A stretch of 64,000 nucleotides of DNA, taken from NCBI GenBank assembly GCA_011009095.1, contig VTPC01004177.1, positions 71,026 to 135,025 on the forward strand. Reading direction: 5' to 3'. Below are positions 50,060-63,045 of the stretch, one piece after another (position 1 is the stretch's first letter; every line of letters begins with the position of its first letter). Origin of the DNA: Ignelater luminosus (taxonomy: Eukaryota; Arthropoda; Insecta; Coleoptera; Elateridae). Both the position numbers and the translations under genes were made by a program. Under the pieces are notes generated by a model. That model made no database searches. It had not been told where the DNA came from and was given only the letters and a program-made list of their open reading frames with translations.

Positions 50060-52084
50060 ACTCTACTATACATCTCTAGTGGTCAATAAGTAAAAGCAGT
50101 ATTACAGTAAACTACTTATATATTCAACATAAAGACAATGCAACAATTCATGTAGGTTATTGTGAATTCTTATAAAAACTCAACGATCGGGATGTCTATG
50201 ATTTGGATATCACTGATGGTATTCTTCAGCTGCATTTCCATGACACATTCCTCATTATTTCAGTAACTCTTGAGAATCAGATACAGATCAGTACATCCTC
50301 ACTTTTTTGTTGATTGGGGATACGAAATCAAGTAAGAGGAAAGTAAAACAAACAGCATAACGAATCTTTATTCTTTTTATTCCTTTAAAATTAATCAAGT
50401 ATTTAAAGGATAGATACAGTTATAAAAAGTACAACACAAGTACGAAAACTTAGATGTTTAAAACATTCAAAAAGTTATAAATAATAATCGTAAAATAATT
50501 TGTATGAAGTACAGGATAATAGTGAGAATAAAATTATGATAAATAAATACAAAAAAAAAGGGACAAAACAAACAAAAATGCATTAATTTGCATCTATTAC
50601 TATAATTTCATTTTTTAAATATTATTATTAATACTATAATATTGTTAATATAATTTACTATGTTGTTTTTATAAAATAAATAATGTTTTCTAATTAATAA
50701 TAATAATGAGTTTGTCATGAGAAAACAAAATTTACTGCACCAAGAAATTATTTTCAAAATAAATTTATGATCCATGTGTGGCCCATTTTTGTTAGATAAT
50801 AAAGAGGAATTCTTATCATTGTATTTGTAATCGCTATTTTATAGGCCTAAAATCGAATTCTAAGTATCGTCTCTTTTTTTTTTCTTCTAAAAGAGCAAAC
50901 ATGCTCGTCTCGGTAACGATCACAAACAGTGTTTAATATTGTCTCACCATTTTCACAAAGTAAAAAGTAATCTAAAATAATTTAAAAAGTTGTACTAAAT
51001 AGTAAGGAAAGGATCTCTTGATATTTAGAAATTACATAATAAATAAAAATTATAAACACTACACTCATTTTGATAAAGAGAGATAATTGACTGTTATTTA
51101 TTACTTACTAGATATTTCGAGTTAGAAATTGAAACAAAACACAACACTCTTTGTTAGAGAAACAAAAAAAAACATAAGAAGTTAAACTATAAAAAATATA
51201 TCTTAAAAATAAAACAATAAAATTATACAGATTTAAGTACAAAGAGGCCTACTACATACAATTCTACAGTTAATAAATTAAAATGGATATAAAACATCGC
51301 TAAAATGTCGAATTTTCTTTTTATATATTTCTATACCTAAATGATGTATGTATTAGTGTTTTTATAAATTGTAGTACCCAGCGATTATTATTGGTTTCTT
51401 TTTCCCTGATTTGCTTGGCAAATTTGAAATAAACAACATTAATTAAAACTCTTTAACAGTACGTCTTAACGGTTTTAAAATAAAGCTTTGGTATAGTTCA
51501 CACTAGGGTTGACAGATTAGATTAGGTTATTTAAACACTGACAGTACGGACTAAAACAATAATGTTAATCAGAGGTAGATTTACTCTACACCAGCAGACC
51601 TGTCACTTTTAGTACATTTTTGCAGTCAGTGTAGGAGACTCCAATGGAATAATTCCCTAGTACTTAAAAGATTACACAAATACTGACAATTTTAGAATAA
51701 TAGAACCTTTCAACTTGCAATAATTTCTTCTTGCTGGGCACAAACATTTTTTCTTTTTGTTTATCAATACCTATTAAGAGAAAAACCTATACCGAGGTAA
51801 CTAGCTCAGTCTACTTTTTATGTAGGGTATTCATTTATCTCTTAGATTCTTTTTTCTTATTGTTATTTCTATAAATGATCGACCCGAATATAAATATCTA
51901 ATACTATTATTATTTCACTTGTTTCTAATCAAAAATTGGGCATTCATTTTTTTTAATAATATTCCTGTAAACATGTTATTTTTCATTCAACAACTACTGT
52001 ATATTATTATTTTTATTATTATTATTATGAAAAAATTTAATAAAAATGAAACTTTGAAATATTTATTGCGAATCGAGAAACGTC
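50060..52084. other. AT-rich region, probably the 3'UTR of the MRCK-like gene
   Basis: No reading frame of interest. It follows the stop codon of the MRCK-like gene on the minus strand and contains many A/T runs and several minus-strand AATAAA strings, so the transcript end cannot be fixed. Confidence 0.4.
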
Positions 52085-55000
52085 TTAACTTTCATAACTT
52101 GAACTGTTATGTTCTGCTTGAGGTGAAGGTGGCGTTGATAAGTTAGAACTATTATTACTTGCTATCGAATGTCTTGGACTACTCTTTTCGGTGCCCTAAA
52201 AAAAAAAACAAAACAAGCAAATATAGAATCTGAAAATTGACAAAATCAAACAATATTCATGATTTCACAAAAACAACTGTGATGCTACTATAATATCGTA
52301 CATGTCATATACATTATTTGAATCAATGCATAAAGAAACTTGTGGGCATGCTCCATACAGAGATATTCCATATTTTCCATAACTAAATTGAACATTTCAA
52401 TAACAAATTTAATCAATTTTAATATCTAACTAATATTGATATAATTGTATGCTTGCCGTATGCAGGGTTTTCAAAAGAATCAGAATCTGTAAGCAAAAAT
52501 AGAGGTTGCCATTAAAAGAAAATGAAAATTATTCGAAAAGATACTCTATTGGGAAATAAGGTGATGTATCCGAGGATTTTGGCCAGATGCACAAAGAATT
52601 TTTTATTTAAAGCGTTTCACAGCAGGCGTTCGCACTGTATACTCGAAAGTCCTTCTTCCAATTCTTTTAGTAATTCTCGTGTTCCTATCCTAAGTCCCTT
52701 TTTATTAACTTTTTGTTGTTTTAACAACACACTTAAAGTTTGAACGTCACTATAGAATAACAAAGACATTGTTTTGTATAATTTGCTTTAGTTTACATTT
52801 ATAAATCACAAACAAAAATATTTAAAAATCAAAATAAAAAGTTTTAAGGTCAAATTTAGATAGAAAGGAAAGTTTTGTTTCAATTATAGTTCAAAGTGCT
52901 AAATATCCTTAATTTTCCTTTAGTCTCTTTCACTGACAAAAATCTAAAATAAAAATTAACAAAACCAAAGAAAAAATTAAGAATAAAATAAATACAAAAG
53001 TGAAGAAAAAAAATTCTTTTTTCCTTTAAAAATACCAATTGCCACAATAAATCTGGCGCCCAACGTTGGGCCATGTTTAAAAAGAAAAAATGATAACTAA
53101 AAAATTAAGTTAATTAAAAGTGTGAAGTTCAAAAATGTTAAAATCTTCATGGTTGCGTAAACTTTGTGTTTTAAAAGTACTACACTTTTGCATTCATGCC
53201 AATGCAAAACTATCTGGAAGAGATAAAGGTCAACACCGACCCCATCTTAGGACTTCATCGGCAATTGTAAAAACAAAAGACAACCAACAAAAATCTCAGT
53301 TGTAAAAACCGTTTGAATATCTGAATACCCGGACAAGTGTACATAATTTCCACCATGGTTGTTGTGCTGCGTTACATGTCTGGAAAGTTATTTCGCCACA
53401 ATCGGTGTTTCGGTTTCTGCTAGTCGTATTCATACTGTTTTCACACCAAACAAGATGTTGGAGCAAATGAAAGCAAAATTGTGCGAAACTCAAAAAAGTA
53501 CGAGATTGCTGTAGAAAGCAAATTTAACAAAGAATTTGATTATGGCAAAAGAATCAACAACAGCATGCAGTAGTCCTGGCACAGGTACAATTGCAATTAC
53601 AACAAATGCAAGCCAATTTGACGCAACAGCTTGTTGTTAATTCATCCACACCTGCAGAAGAGAACAGTAGTTTCGCTAGGTGTACTCTTCTTTTTCTTCT
53701 CATGTATAAGAACTGCACAGACGTTTCTGACACAAATGCCTTATGAGGACTGCCGATGCTTCTTACTGAAGGCACGGCCACTTGGTGGATTGCTGTTCAG
53801 AATCGAAATAACTTGTCGCACAATTCTTTTCAATGCTTTGGTTGCAGAATGTCAAGAGTAATTCGTGCAAACTGTGCTCGATGTAAAGAACCATCAGCCA
53901 CAACATCCACGTTCTTAATTTTCAGCAGCATAATGCAATTGTAGAAGCAGGTATGGAGGCTGACTTGAAAAGTCTTAGGTTGCCTCTTTGAGGCATCCGA
54001 AGCATCTTTAGCGTACCCTGATGGCATCATACATCACTAGCGGACCCTCGTAGCTTAAGTTAATATTGACGTCCTGCACAAATCTCTCCATACTGATCTC
54101 ATTATTTTAACCAAGTTGCAAAGTAATCGCACCTTACTAGGGGAGTGCAGGATTTCCTGGAGAAGGCTGGTATTACAATCAATCACGAGCAATGAACTTG
54201 GAGGTTTTTAAATGATCTAGAAGAGTACGAATACGTCCCTGACATTATTCTTGATAAGCCCAAGATTAGTGTAGCTGCAGTATCGGAGGTACGACTTTGT
54301 GAAAAAGAAGGAAGAAGGGGGAACTTAATTCTCTCTTGGAGGGGGGGGGAGGTGACAGATTTCATTGAACATGCCATTGATACTGGGGATCATCCTGCAT
54401 ACCAACTACCAGCATACAAGAAGCGAAGTGATTTTGGGGACGGGTCATCAGCTGCTAAAATAGTAATTAACGCTGAAATCTCCAAACACTCGCTTAACCA
54501 GATCGGCTCTTAAACTGCAGACTTACAATAATATCAAAATGAAATATACTATCGGAAAATTGAATGTAGTTGTCGACACCCTATTTGATCACCATGTGGG
54601 TATAGAGGAGAAAACAACTGTTTCTGTCGCGTTACCTTCACGTAGTGCTAGCAAAATAAGAAACAAGCAGTTAAATGGTCCAGAACTGCAAAGAATCGTA
54701 GATGCGTTTCAAAAAGATGAGGTGGAGTTCAAGCGATGAACAGAACGTGGTTTTCTACTTTCAAATTTTATTTATTTGTTTTGTTAATTCAAGCCTTGTA
54801 TCTAATTAAATCCAATTTCCCTCTAGGGAGTCTAGAAGGTTCTGAATCTTCTAAGAATATTTTCAAGTTTCCTCTCAAAGAGATCTAAGCTCTTTATAGT
54901 CAGTTCTACTTTTTGCGCTCTTTCTAATTAAATAATATTCTTCTTCAACTGTATTAATGTGAAACTCTACATATTAAGCTAACCTAACTTTTAAGGGTTT

Positions 55001-57099
55001 CTGTATTTATGCATCCAATAATATTAACAACGAGTACTTACTTTAATCATATCATGAAGAGATGACATACTACCAATACTGGCTGGATCTGGTGATGGAG
55101 AGGGATCGGCAGGCCTTGGCAATGCTGGTGGAAGATCTCTAGGCCTTGGTGGTGCAGCACGTTTGGCACTATTATAAGCCGGAAATGATGGTTTTATTAA
55201 AGTTGGATTAGATATTTCTGGCCTTCTACGTTCCCCATGTTTTGGTGGTAATGGAGCTATCTTAGAGGGTTGTTGCTAAAATAAATTCAAAATAGAATTT
55301 ACCTTTTACTCAACGTTTCATTCTTACTTTGAAAACTCGAATCGTTATTAAATAAATAAATTGAGACCTATTATTTTATATTTATCATTTGAGTTCACAA
55401 TCTTACACTTGATCTTCTTGGATTACAAGTAGTCATATTAAATCTTAAAATATTTATAATGCCTAGGTATTGTATTGTATATTATTGAAATGCAACGCTG
55501 ATTACAGCGAACTTTTGTGAGTACTCATCATCCAAAAAGATTTTAAATGATAAAAACACTTGTAAGTAATATTATGATAAAAACACACAAATTATTGTTA
55601 CTTCACCTAAACTAATACCAGTTTTAAAACGATAATAAATTATAGAATAATTGAGTTGAGACAGTTAAATTCTTACAACTAAAAAGTTTATTAATTTCAC
55701 CCAAAAATCTTCTTAAAAATTAATTATTCACTGTTCTAAAATGCTACTTCTTCTACAAGCGGAGTAGTTTTACACTGTAGTGCCTTTCATTATTATTCAG
55801 AATAAACCAGAGACTGGATCGATCTAAGAAAGGATTGAAGGAAAAATTACTTCATCTTATAAAAATATACTTTTTACGATTTATACAAGGTGTTAATGAA
55901 ATTGCATCATGACATTTTATCATAAATAGAAAACAAACTGTCTCTTTCTTATTAATTACAAACCATATTCTAATTATAATTAAAATAACCTAAAAATTAA
56001 TAAAGAATGTTTAATGTATCAAAACTTAACCACACTTGTCAATGTCATCATTTAAGGTTATAATATATGTCAAAACTATTTTGTTTTAAGCTTTAACCAC
56101 TTTGTCAATTCCACAACCTCCTTGATTAGATCAGTTGTCACATTTACATGGCCTGCACATTTTTGGAAATTTCATTTCTTTTTTAGTTCTAAATCAGTTG
56201 ATATGGCGTCAATTTTACTTAGCCCTTAAAAAGTACAAGTTCTAACATTTTGAAGTTCAGTTTCAAGGTTATCTGAAAATTATTTGACAACTCTAGACAA
56301 GAAACTTTGCAGATTTTAGAATTATTTCAGTAAATTGTATACAGGGTTGCTAAGAAATATATGCCTCTACTGTTTATGTTTACTGCTCCAACCATTTTAA
56401 TTCAAAATTTTAAAGGTTAATACTAATTAGATATTTTGAATGGTCTTTTAAGGTTAATTTATAACCTTTACATTCGATTTGATGCTAATCAAAATGTCAA
56501 TTTTCATTTACACCTTGCACAATCATTTTTATCAAACTGTAAGTTAGTACAAATACAAATCCAGTTATTTCATTACAAAACAACAAAAACAAACAACTTA
56601 CAGCTCTGATGCAGTTAATTTTTATAAGACAAGTATCAATTAGTAAGGTTATCGGTTGGTTATCTTTTGTGAGAATACGCCCTTATCTTATTCATTTTTA
56701 AATTAAAATCCAAAAATGCAACAAATATTAATTTTCTCACAGAATATCTCAACATGTAAATTACCTTTGACTGAGATAGAGGATACCCTCCAGCACTTTG
56801 ATCGGTAGCATCCACCAAGCTAGTAGTTAAGTCTATCAAACGTTGTCTTTGTATGCCTTCACCAGGTCCCATATGACTAATATGATTGAAATTTGTGGGT
56901 GCTGATATTAATTTAGACCGCCGATCCATACTCCTACACACACATGTAAAATAAGCAAAACAAAACAAACAGAAATAAAATAAAACTCACATTCGTTGAG
57001 CTCGGTTTCCTTCCCTGAGTGAAAATCGCCTTCTGGGCCTTTGAATAGTTCTGCCATCTCTATCTTGGACTATTAAATTGTCGAGATTTATCAGTTCAC
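52085..57099 (-). CDS. gek: MRCK / Genghis Khan-type kinase, last four coding exons (partial)
   Basis: 3' end of a myotonic-dystrophy-kinase-related Cdc42-binding kinase, a cytoskeletal Ser/Thr kinase acting downstream of Cdc42. Exons (minus): 57099-56991, 56933-56765, 55275-55042, 52195-52085, all phases consistent (2, 0, 0). The second exon has the CRIB motif ISAPTNFNHISHMGPG (I-S-x-P/A-x-x-F-x-H-x-x-H-x-G), the Cdc42/Rac-binding element near the C-terminus of MRCKs. The third is Pro-rich (APLPPKHGERRRPE; RPRDLPPALPRP). The last ends SSPRHSIASNNNSSNLSTPPSP..., matching the conserved MRCK tail; stop 52085-52087. Kinase, coiled-coil, C1, PH and CNH parts are not in the window and must lie to the right. 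The intron 52196-55041 holds a Gypsy relic. Confidence 0.88.
53050..54760 (+). pseudogene. Gypsy-type retrotransposon relic in an MRCK intron
   Basis: Plus strand: a primer-binding-like site TGGCGCCCAACGTTGGGCC at about 53053; gag scraps with a FQCFGCRMSRVIRANCARCK zinc-knuckle-like block (about 53830-53890); an RT entry block FIEHAIDTGDHPAYQLPAYK (about 54360-54420); MKYTIGKLNVVVDTLFDHH (54539-54600), the end of RNase H; and an integrase N-terminal linker up to 54739. Most of RT, RNase H and integrase are deleted and frames change repeatedly. No matching LTR pair was found. Confidence 0.7.
55280..56760. other. MRCK intron, nothing recognised
   Basis: AT-rich intron between the Pro-rich exon and the CRIB exon. 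Short strings of the type TTGTCAATG...AGGTTA (about 56035-56060) also occur near 40.2 and 42.3 kb, but no element could be delimited. Confidence 0.4.
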
Positions 57100-57459
57100 C
57101 TGAAACAACATTTCAATTTAATAATTATATATATGTAACAGCATTCTAGGCCATTAAAGCCTGTAGCTTTCTGAACTATCTCTTTCCATATATGCAAAAG
57201 AAGGAGACTTCAGCAAGATGAGAAATTCGGCACCAGAAGAAATCTTCTTGAATTTTTTCATGTAATTTTAGACATTTACAATTAAAGGTCAGAATGGTTT
57301 TATTCTATTATTTTAGTAAAAATATGTTAGAATAAATTTTCAATGAGAGCATCATTAACTTCTTGGCATTTTCTAATTCAGTGTGATATGCTTGCTTATA
57401 TATTTTGCAACATATTATTTGTAATCACTACAACGGCATTATGCATTCGTTGAATTAAC

Positions 57460-58395
57460 TCTTGTTCTGTTTGGATTTCTTCTTTGTAAACTAGTCTTCA
57501 ATGCACCCCACATCATTTCTTCCTCAGCATTACTTATAAAACCGTAGTTCCATTGATTTTGATTTTCTTCTTGGTCATCCATTTTTGTGTTAAGTGCACC
57601 CGTAAACTATTCATTCCATCTTTCCACAATTTTTTCTTTATTCTTTATCTCCGCACATTGTTGTTTTATGTTGATAGCCAGTCTTTGCTTCCTTAACTAT
57701 TTTATAGAGAGATCTGGTGGCATTACTTTTCTATTTTCCAAATTTTGTATCTTTTTGTTGTATAGCTGCCTTTTTTAAGCCTACATCCTTGCTTTGCTAG
57801 ATTTCTTTACTTGCATATTTCAGTTTTCAATACTCTGTTTGTTCTTGTACCCATTTCGCCAATTTTATTGTAGGTTTCTTGATCCATCCATTCTTCCTTC
57901 CTCTTTGTATCTTCTCCTGTTAGTGTGATTTTTTCTGCTCCTTGCACCGCTTTTCTGATTCTATCCAACTTTTCATTGATGTTTTCATAGCTGTCTTTTG
58001 ATGTCTGATTCTGCCTCAGCTGCCTCAACTCATGGCTGTGATACTATTTGTATGAATGGTTTCTATAAGCACATTGTGTATCTGATTTGGTACACTTCCA
58101 TTTGGTGCTAGCTATGCGCCTTTATGGATTATTTTATGGTTAGACTGCGTGGATCGTATTCTCAAATTCCTACCAGCTGCAAAATGTATAATTCTCTCTG
58201 CATTATCGTTTGATGTTTGGTGAATGCTGTGATAGCCTATTGTTGGTATACAAATCTTTTCTCTTCCTATTCTTATGTTAATATCTCCTATTACCATTTT
58301 AATGTCAATTCTGGGGATTTTTTCAAACTCATTTTCTAGTAATTCATAGAACTGATTCTTTTCTTTGTCATCTTTGTCTTCTATAGGTGCACAAA
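57460..58395 (-). pseudogene. RTE-like endonuclease fragment
   Basis: Minus strand: 58390-58297 reads a LNICAPIEDKD block and KMVIGDINIRIGREK, the GDFN motif of the endonuclease with D-I-N; then YHSIHQTSNDNAERIIHFAAGRN and HKIIHKGA (58112-58240), and a basic linker (58028-57807) with EEWMDQETYNKI. The domain order and wording match the RTE-like family at the left end of the window. No RT follows before the MRCK exon, so it is 3'-truncated. Confidence 0.7.
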
Positions 58396-58408
58396 TATTT
58401 AATACACT

Positions 58409-58537
58409 CGGTTGGAGGTTAGGTTAGATTAGGTTAGAGGTTAGGTCAGAGGTTAAGTTAGAGGTTAGGTTATGTTAGAGTAGGTTAGGTTATGTTAGAG
58501 TAGGTTAGGTTAGGTTAGGTTAGGTTAGGTTAGGTTA
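58409..58537 (+). repeat. Interstitial telomeric-type (TTAGG)n repeat, left block
   Basis: About 130 bp of GGTTA units, degenerate on the left (AGGTTAGATTAGGTTAGAGG) and regular on the right (at least seven uninterrupted AGGTT units, 58500-58535). The plus strand is the G-rich TTAGG strand, the canonical arthropod telomere repeat. It lies directly 5' of the R1-clade element. Confidence 0.85.
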
Positions 58538-59097
58538 GTGCGACTGCAGAAATACGTGCTACCTGTATGCTCTTTTAATTCGTGATATTATGGAAAATAT
58601 TGAATGAAATAATGATAAATTTTTAAAAATATGGATTGCTTAAGGTCTTAAAAGTTGTTATATAAATGAACATAATACTGAATATATAAACAAATTGTGA
58701 ACTGAATCTATAAAGCTTGAAATATTGAAGAACCTAAAACTGATAAATAAACTTTACATTGTATGTAAGTGAATTTCGGAATGATACTTCAATTGATATT
58801 GAATGACAGTTTATGCTTTGACATTTTCATCTGAAGTTCATTGAATTGTACTCAAAGTTAAGATTTGCAAGTTAAAATATAACTTACTCGAATTATTTAT
58901 AGATATATTGTCTCAAACTAACTATATGGAACATTAATAAGTATTTATTGGTATTTAAATTACTACATTAAGTTAATCGAACTGCACTTCCATTTGTACT
59001 TTAGTAATATTGTATTGTAGATTTATATTCTCTGTAAAATAAAAGAATTTATAATAGTTATTATTAACCTTAATATAGTTTATGAATATATCGAACA

Positions 59098-60352
59098 ATG
59101 AGCTCACAAATAATAATACCCAGATTAAAACAAGGAGATACTTCGCGACGCTCATTACCAAAGAATCTACAGAAATCCAACGAAGATTTCAACACAACAA
59201 CTGAGGTTAATGAAATTGACAAACATACATTGGACAAATTATGCAATTTCATAAAAAACATGACCACACTTACAAATAAATTGAATAAAATAGTCAAAGA
59301 AAATAACAACACAACAAAAAGAGAAATAAAAGATGTTGTTTCAAAAATGATGTATTGCATATCAGAAGAAAAAATAACAGATACCACATCCATATGCAAA
59401 ATCAAAAAACAATACAAAGAAATTAAAACTAACAACGTGATTACACAAACGGATGAACAATATGAAGAACAATGGAAAAGTAACAGTACGAAAATTATTA
59501 GCAAAGATGAGATAATTAATAATAAAATTGAATTCCTCTCACAAAATGAAGAAAATATTAATATAAATTATTTAGATGAACTCCTTCAAGAAAAATGGCC
59601 AGATCAAGTATATCAATCTAGTAAATTGATAACCGGAGGAATTAAACAAATAATTCAGGACAGAGATATAATTCTCATTTCAGATCCAAAAAAACGACAA
59701 CAATCACCCACTAATAAACCGATTAAAAGACATACAACCAAAAATAATAACTATAATTGAAAGAAACATGACACGACCTGGAGAAATAATTCAGATAACA
59801 GCTAATCACACAATATTTACTGAAAGTGGAAACGACATAACTGAATTTCAACAAGAGACACAGAAAGAAGACATTATCAACTTGATAAAAGCTTTAATTA
59901 AAATAAGAAACATCACCAATAAAAATGACAAAAACAATATGGTTATATTCTGTACAAATAATCGTAAAATTCAACAAATTAGGAAAATATTAAAAATAGT
60001 TTTTCGAAATAGCAACTGTATTTTCGATATACACGTAAAGACAGATGACTTACTGCTAAATAAAATGACAGACGTATGGCATACTAAAGATAATAAACAT
60101 AAAATAAAGGAGAAAATAATAGTTAAACCAAATAACGAAAGAAGTACATATGCTGATATATTAAGAGAAATGAAGAGGAGCATAGATATAGAGGAAATGC
60201 AGGTTAGAATAAACAGAATAAGAGAAACCAAAGAAGGTTATGTAGAACTACAATATACTCATCCAAAAGAAGATAACAAACAATCTCTATACACGGAAGT
60301 AGCAAATAAACTAAAAAATATAGTAAATGTAGAAAACGTAAGAAGAGTATAA
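59098..60352 (+). pseudogene. ORF1 (gag-like) of the R1-clade element
   Basis: Two overlapping-family frames, 59098-59760 and 59768-60352, offset by one base, so a frameshift near 59760 splits one protein. The product is very Lys/Asn-rich with a predicted coiled-coil-like first part (NKLNKIVKENNNTTKREIKD). The second part ends with IRETKEGYVELQYTHPK, resembling the RNA-binding domain of R1-clade gag. The CCHC knuckles expected next are absent, removed by the deletion at about 60353. Confidence 0.65.
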
Positions 60353-60360
60353 CTAAAAAC

Positions 60361-62934
60361 ATGATCATACTAAATACGGGAAATATTTCAACATTTGTAA
60401 GAGATACACAGAAATCCTTCATTGACATAACCTTCTGTTCAGACACTATAGCAGAAAACATTACAGATTCGAGAGTAGCAGAAGACGAAGAAAACTTTAG
60501 CTTACATAGAAATATTTACTTCCAACTAACTAACCATAGCCAAAATGTTGCACAGAATACTACACAAAAATGGAGATTAAAAGAAACTAAAGTAGTAACA
60601 CTGAAAAGGGAACTGAACGAGAAACTATCAACACTAAACAACATACCTAGTATAACTGAGTACATTAAAATTATTCAAGAATCATGCAATAAACTATTGA
60701 CTACTAAAAATAACAGACACTATAAAACACCTGTATACTGGTGGAACAAAGAAATTGCACATGCAAGAAGAATTTTTACCAGAATACATTATAATACACA
60801 CCTTAACCCGAGAGAAATTGAAAACGCAAAAATAAATTACAAAACCAAGAAGAAAACTTTACAAAATATTATTAGAAAATCTAAAAATACTAAATGGAAT
60901 GACTTATGCGGAGAATTAAATCATAACCCCTGGGGAGATGCATTTAAAATTGTAACAAAAAAGCTGGGATTAACACAAAGAATAACTCTAAAAGAAGAAG
61001 AAAAAATGGTAATTAACGAACTTTTCCCTACATTTGAACCAACAATACACAACACAAGACCTGGTCCACAAGGCAATGCATTCAACATAGAAGAACTAAG
61101 TGCAATAACTAAACGAACAAAACAAAATAAGGCACCCGGCCCAAATGGTCTAACACCTGACATCACCAAACTGGCAATTGAAGCAGATACAGAAATTATT
61201 TTGAAAATATTCAACAAATGCTTAACAAACGGAGTTTTTCCAAATGAATGGAAATTAGCAAAAATTGCTCTTATTCCTAAAAATGAACAATATACGAAGT
61301 TTAGACCAATTTGTCTTATCGATTGTTTTGGAAAGATTTTAGAAAAATTAATTTTAAACAGATTAAAGATAGAACTGGCAAACAATGGCGATGTATCTGA
61401 TAAACAATTTGGATTCAGAAAAGGTAAATCGACAATACATCCTATGACGAAAATCATTGATAAAATAAAAAAAATTAAAGCAAAAGCATCAAAAAATAGA
61501 GAATTTTGCATTCTATTAACTATAGATATAAAAAATGCATTTAACACTGCCAGATGGATGGTATAATGAAAGAAATTGCAAAGAAAGAAATCAGTCCATA
61601 TTTATATAACATAATAGCAGATTACCTTAATAATAGAAAGCTAATACTATCAAACGGCGAAGAATATCCCATGACATGTGGAGTTCCACAAGGCTCAGTT
61701 CTGGGCCCAACATTATGGAACATATACTTTGATAGTGTAGCAGAGACTACACTACCAGGTAAATGTGATATTTTTTTGCTACGCTGACGATATAGCTTTA
61801 ATAGTCACCGGATACTCTACTGAAGAAATTATAAACAAAACTGAAATGTCACTAAGTAGAATATCTACAGAGATAAAAAAGACGAAACTACAAATATCAA
61901 TCAATAAAACTGAATTGGTGATTCTTTACGGTGGTAATAGATTAAAAAATTTAGAAATAGAATTTCAAGGAAACAATATTGAATCTCAGGAAAAAATTAA
62001 ATATTTAGGCGTATATTTCGATCGTAATACTAGAATGACACATCATGTAAATTATATTACTGAAAAATCTGAAAAATCAATACGTACATTAATGAAAATA
62101 ATGCCTCGAGTCAACGGTCCCAAGGCATCAAAAAAAAAAGTTCTCTGTGGAGTACGTCACTCTATTTTACTATATGCGTGCTCTGTTTGGGATAACATCT
62201 TAAAATTTAAAAAATATATAACAAAGCTTGAAAAGATACAAAGAAAAATGTGTTGCGCAATATCTTCAGCATACGTGACTGCCTCAACACCCGCAGTGCA
62301 AGTGATATCAAACACTATTCCCATAGATTTAATGATAGAACAAAGGGCAAGAACAATTAGAGAAGGAAAAGAGAAGAAGAAGGAAATCCTCGAGGACGTA
62401 TTAAATAAATGGCAAGACAGATGGGAAAGTGGGAGAGACAAGGCTTTGTGGACCAGAAGACTAATAAAACATATTATATACTGGATACAGAGAAAGCACG
62501 GAGAACCAGATTATTGGCTTACCCAATTTCTTACTGGCCATGGGAGCTTTGGATCCCACCTATTTAAAATCAAAAAGAAAGATACCGATAGATGCATAGC
62601 TTGCAATATTAGGGACGACCCAGAGCATGCTATTTTCCATTGCATGCGCTGGGAACAATTACGAGACGAGACTAATGAAAAACTGGAAAGAATTATCAAT
62701 CCTGATAATATTACAGACATAATGATTGCAAACGAGAAAAACTGGAAAATTCTACACGATATGATCAGTAAGATCATCAAGATAAAAGAGAGAGGACTAA
62801 AAACCTATATAAACAACTTTATACCACGGCTTAAGAACCAGAGGTGCAGAACACCTAGCCCTCGGACAAACCTCGCTATGAAGGAATGCATTTGCGGTGC
62901 CATAGTGGAAGGAGGCAATCTCATTTGTGGATAG
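60361..62934 (+). pseudogene. ORF2 (endonuclease end, reverse transcriptase, zinc knuckle) of the R1-clade element
   Basis: Encodes target-primed reverse transcription functions. It starts in the C-terminal part of the APE endonuclease (LNTGNISTFVRDTQKSFIDI at 60361-60420), so the N-terminal endonuclease is deleted. RT blocks follow: KAPGPNGLTPDI (about 61130), FRPICLIDCFGKILEKLI (about 61300), FGFRKGKSTIHP, LLTIDIKNAFNTA (catalytic D), GVPQGSVLGPTLWNIYFD (about 61680) and CYADDIALIV (catalytic DD, about 61780). The C-terminal knuckle CIACNIRDDPEHAIFHC (CX2CX7HX4C) lies at about 62595-62645. Frame shifts occur near 61550 and 61770; the remainder to 62934 is open. Confidence 0.85.
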
Positions 62935-63010
62935 GGGTTTTTAGCGGGCCGCCAACCCCGCACTACCTGGAAACACGGGCTTCCAGGCGTCGGAAGGAAA
63001 AAAAAAAAAA

Positions 63011-63045
63011 GGTTCGGTTAGGTTAGGTTAGGTTCAATTAGGTGA
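63011..63045 (+). repeat. TTAGG-type repeat, right block
   Basis: Immediately after the poly(A) tail comes GGTTCGGTTAGGTTAGGTTA and more degenerate units to about 63045, in the same strand orientation as the left block. Confidence 0.8.

Larger units (their letters stand above)
58538..63010 (+). mobile_element. R1-clade (TRAS/SART-like) non-LTR retrotransposon within TTAGG repeats
   Basis: A 5' leader (58538-59097), an ORF1 region, a truncated ORF2 with RT and a C-terminal zinc knuckle, a short 3'UTR, and a poly(A) tail at about 62998-63010. TTAGG-type repeat adjoins both ends (58409-58537 and 63011-63045). Clade assignment rests on the APE-endonuclease end (FVRDTQKSFIDITFCSD), RT wording and the knuckle. 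The TTAGG flanks are the hallmark of the telomere-targeting TRAS and SART families. Defective: frameshifts in ORF1 and ORF2 and an internal deletion at the ORF1/ORF2 junction. Confidence 0.75.

Noticed and set aside
58409..58537. True chromosome end
   Set aside because: Sequence and genes continue on both sides, and the tract is short and degenerate, so it is interstitial.
59971..61547. Minus-strand frames of up to 208 residues across the R1-clade element
   Set aside because: Hydrophobic mirror frames of Lys/Asn-rich coding sequence; shadows of the RT and gag frames.
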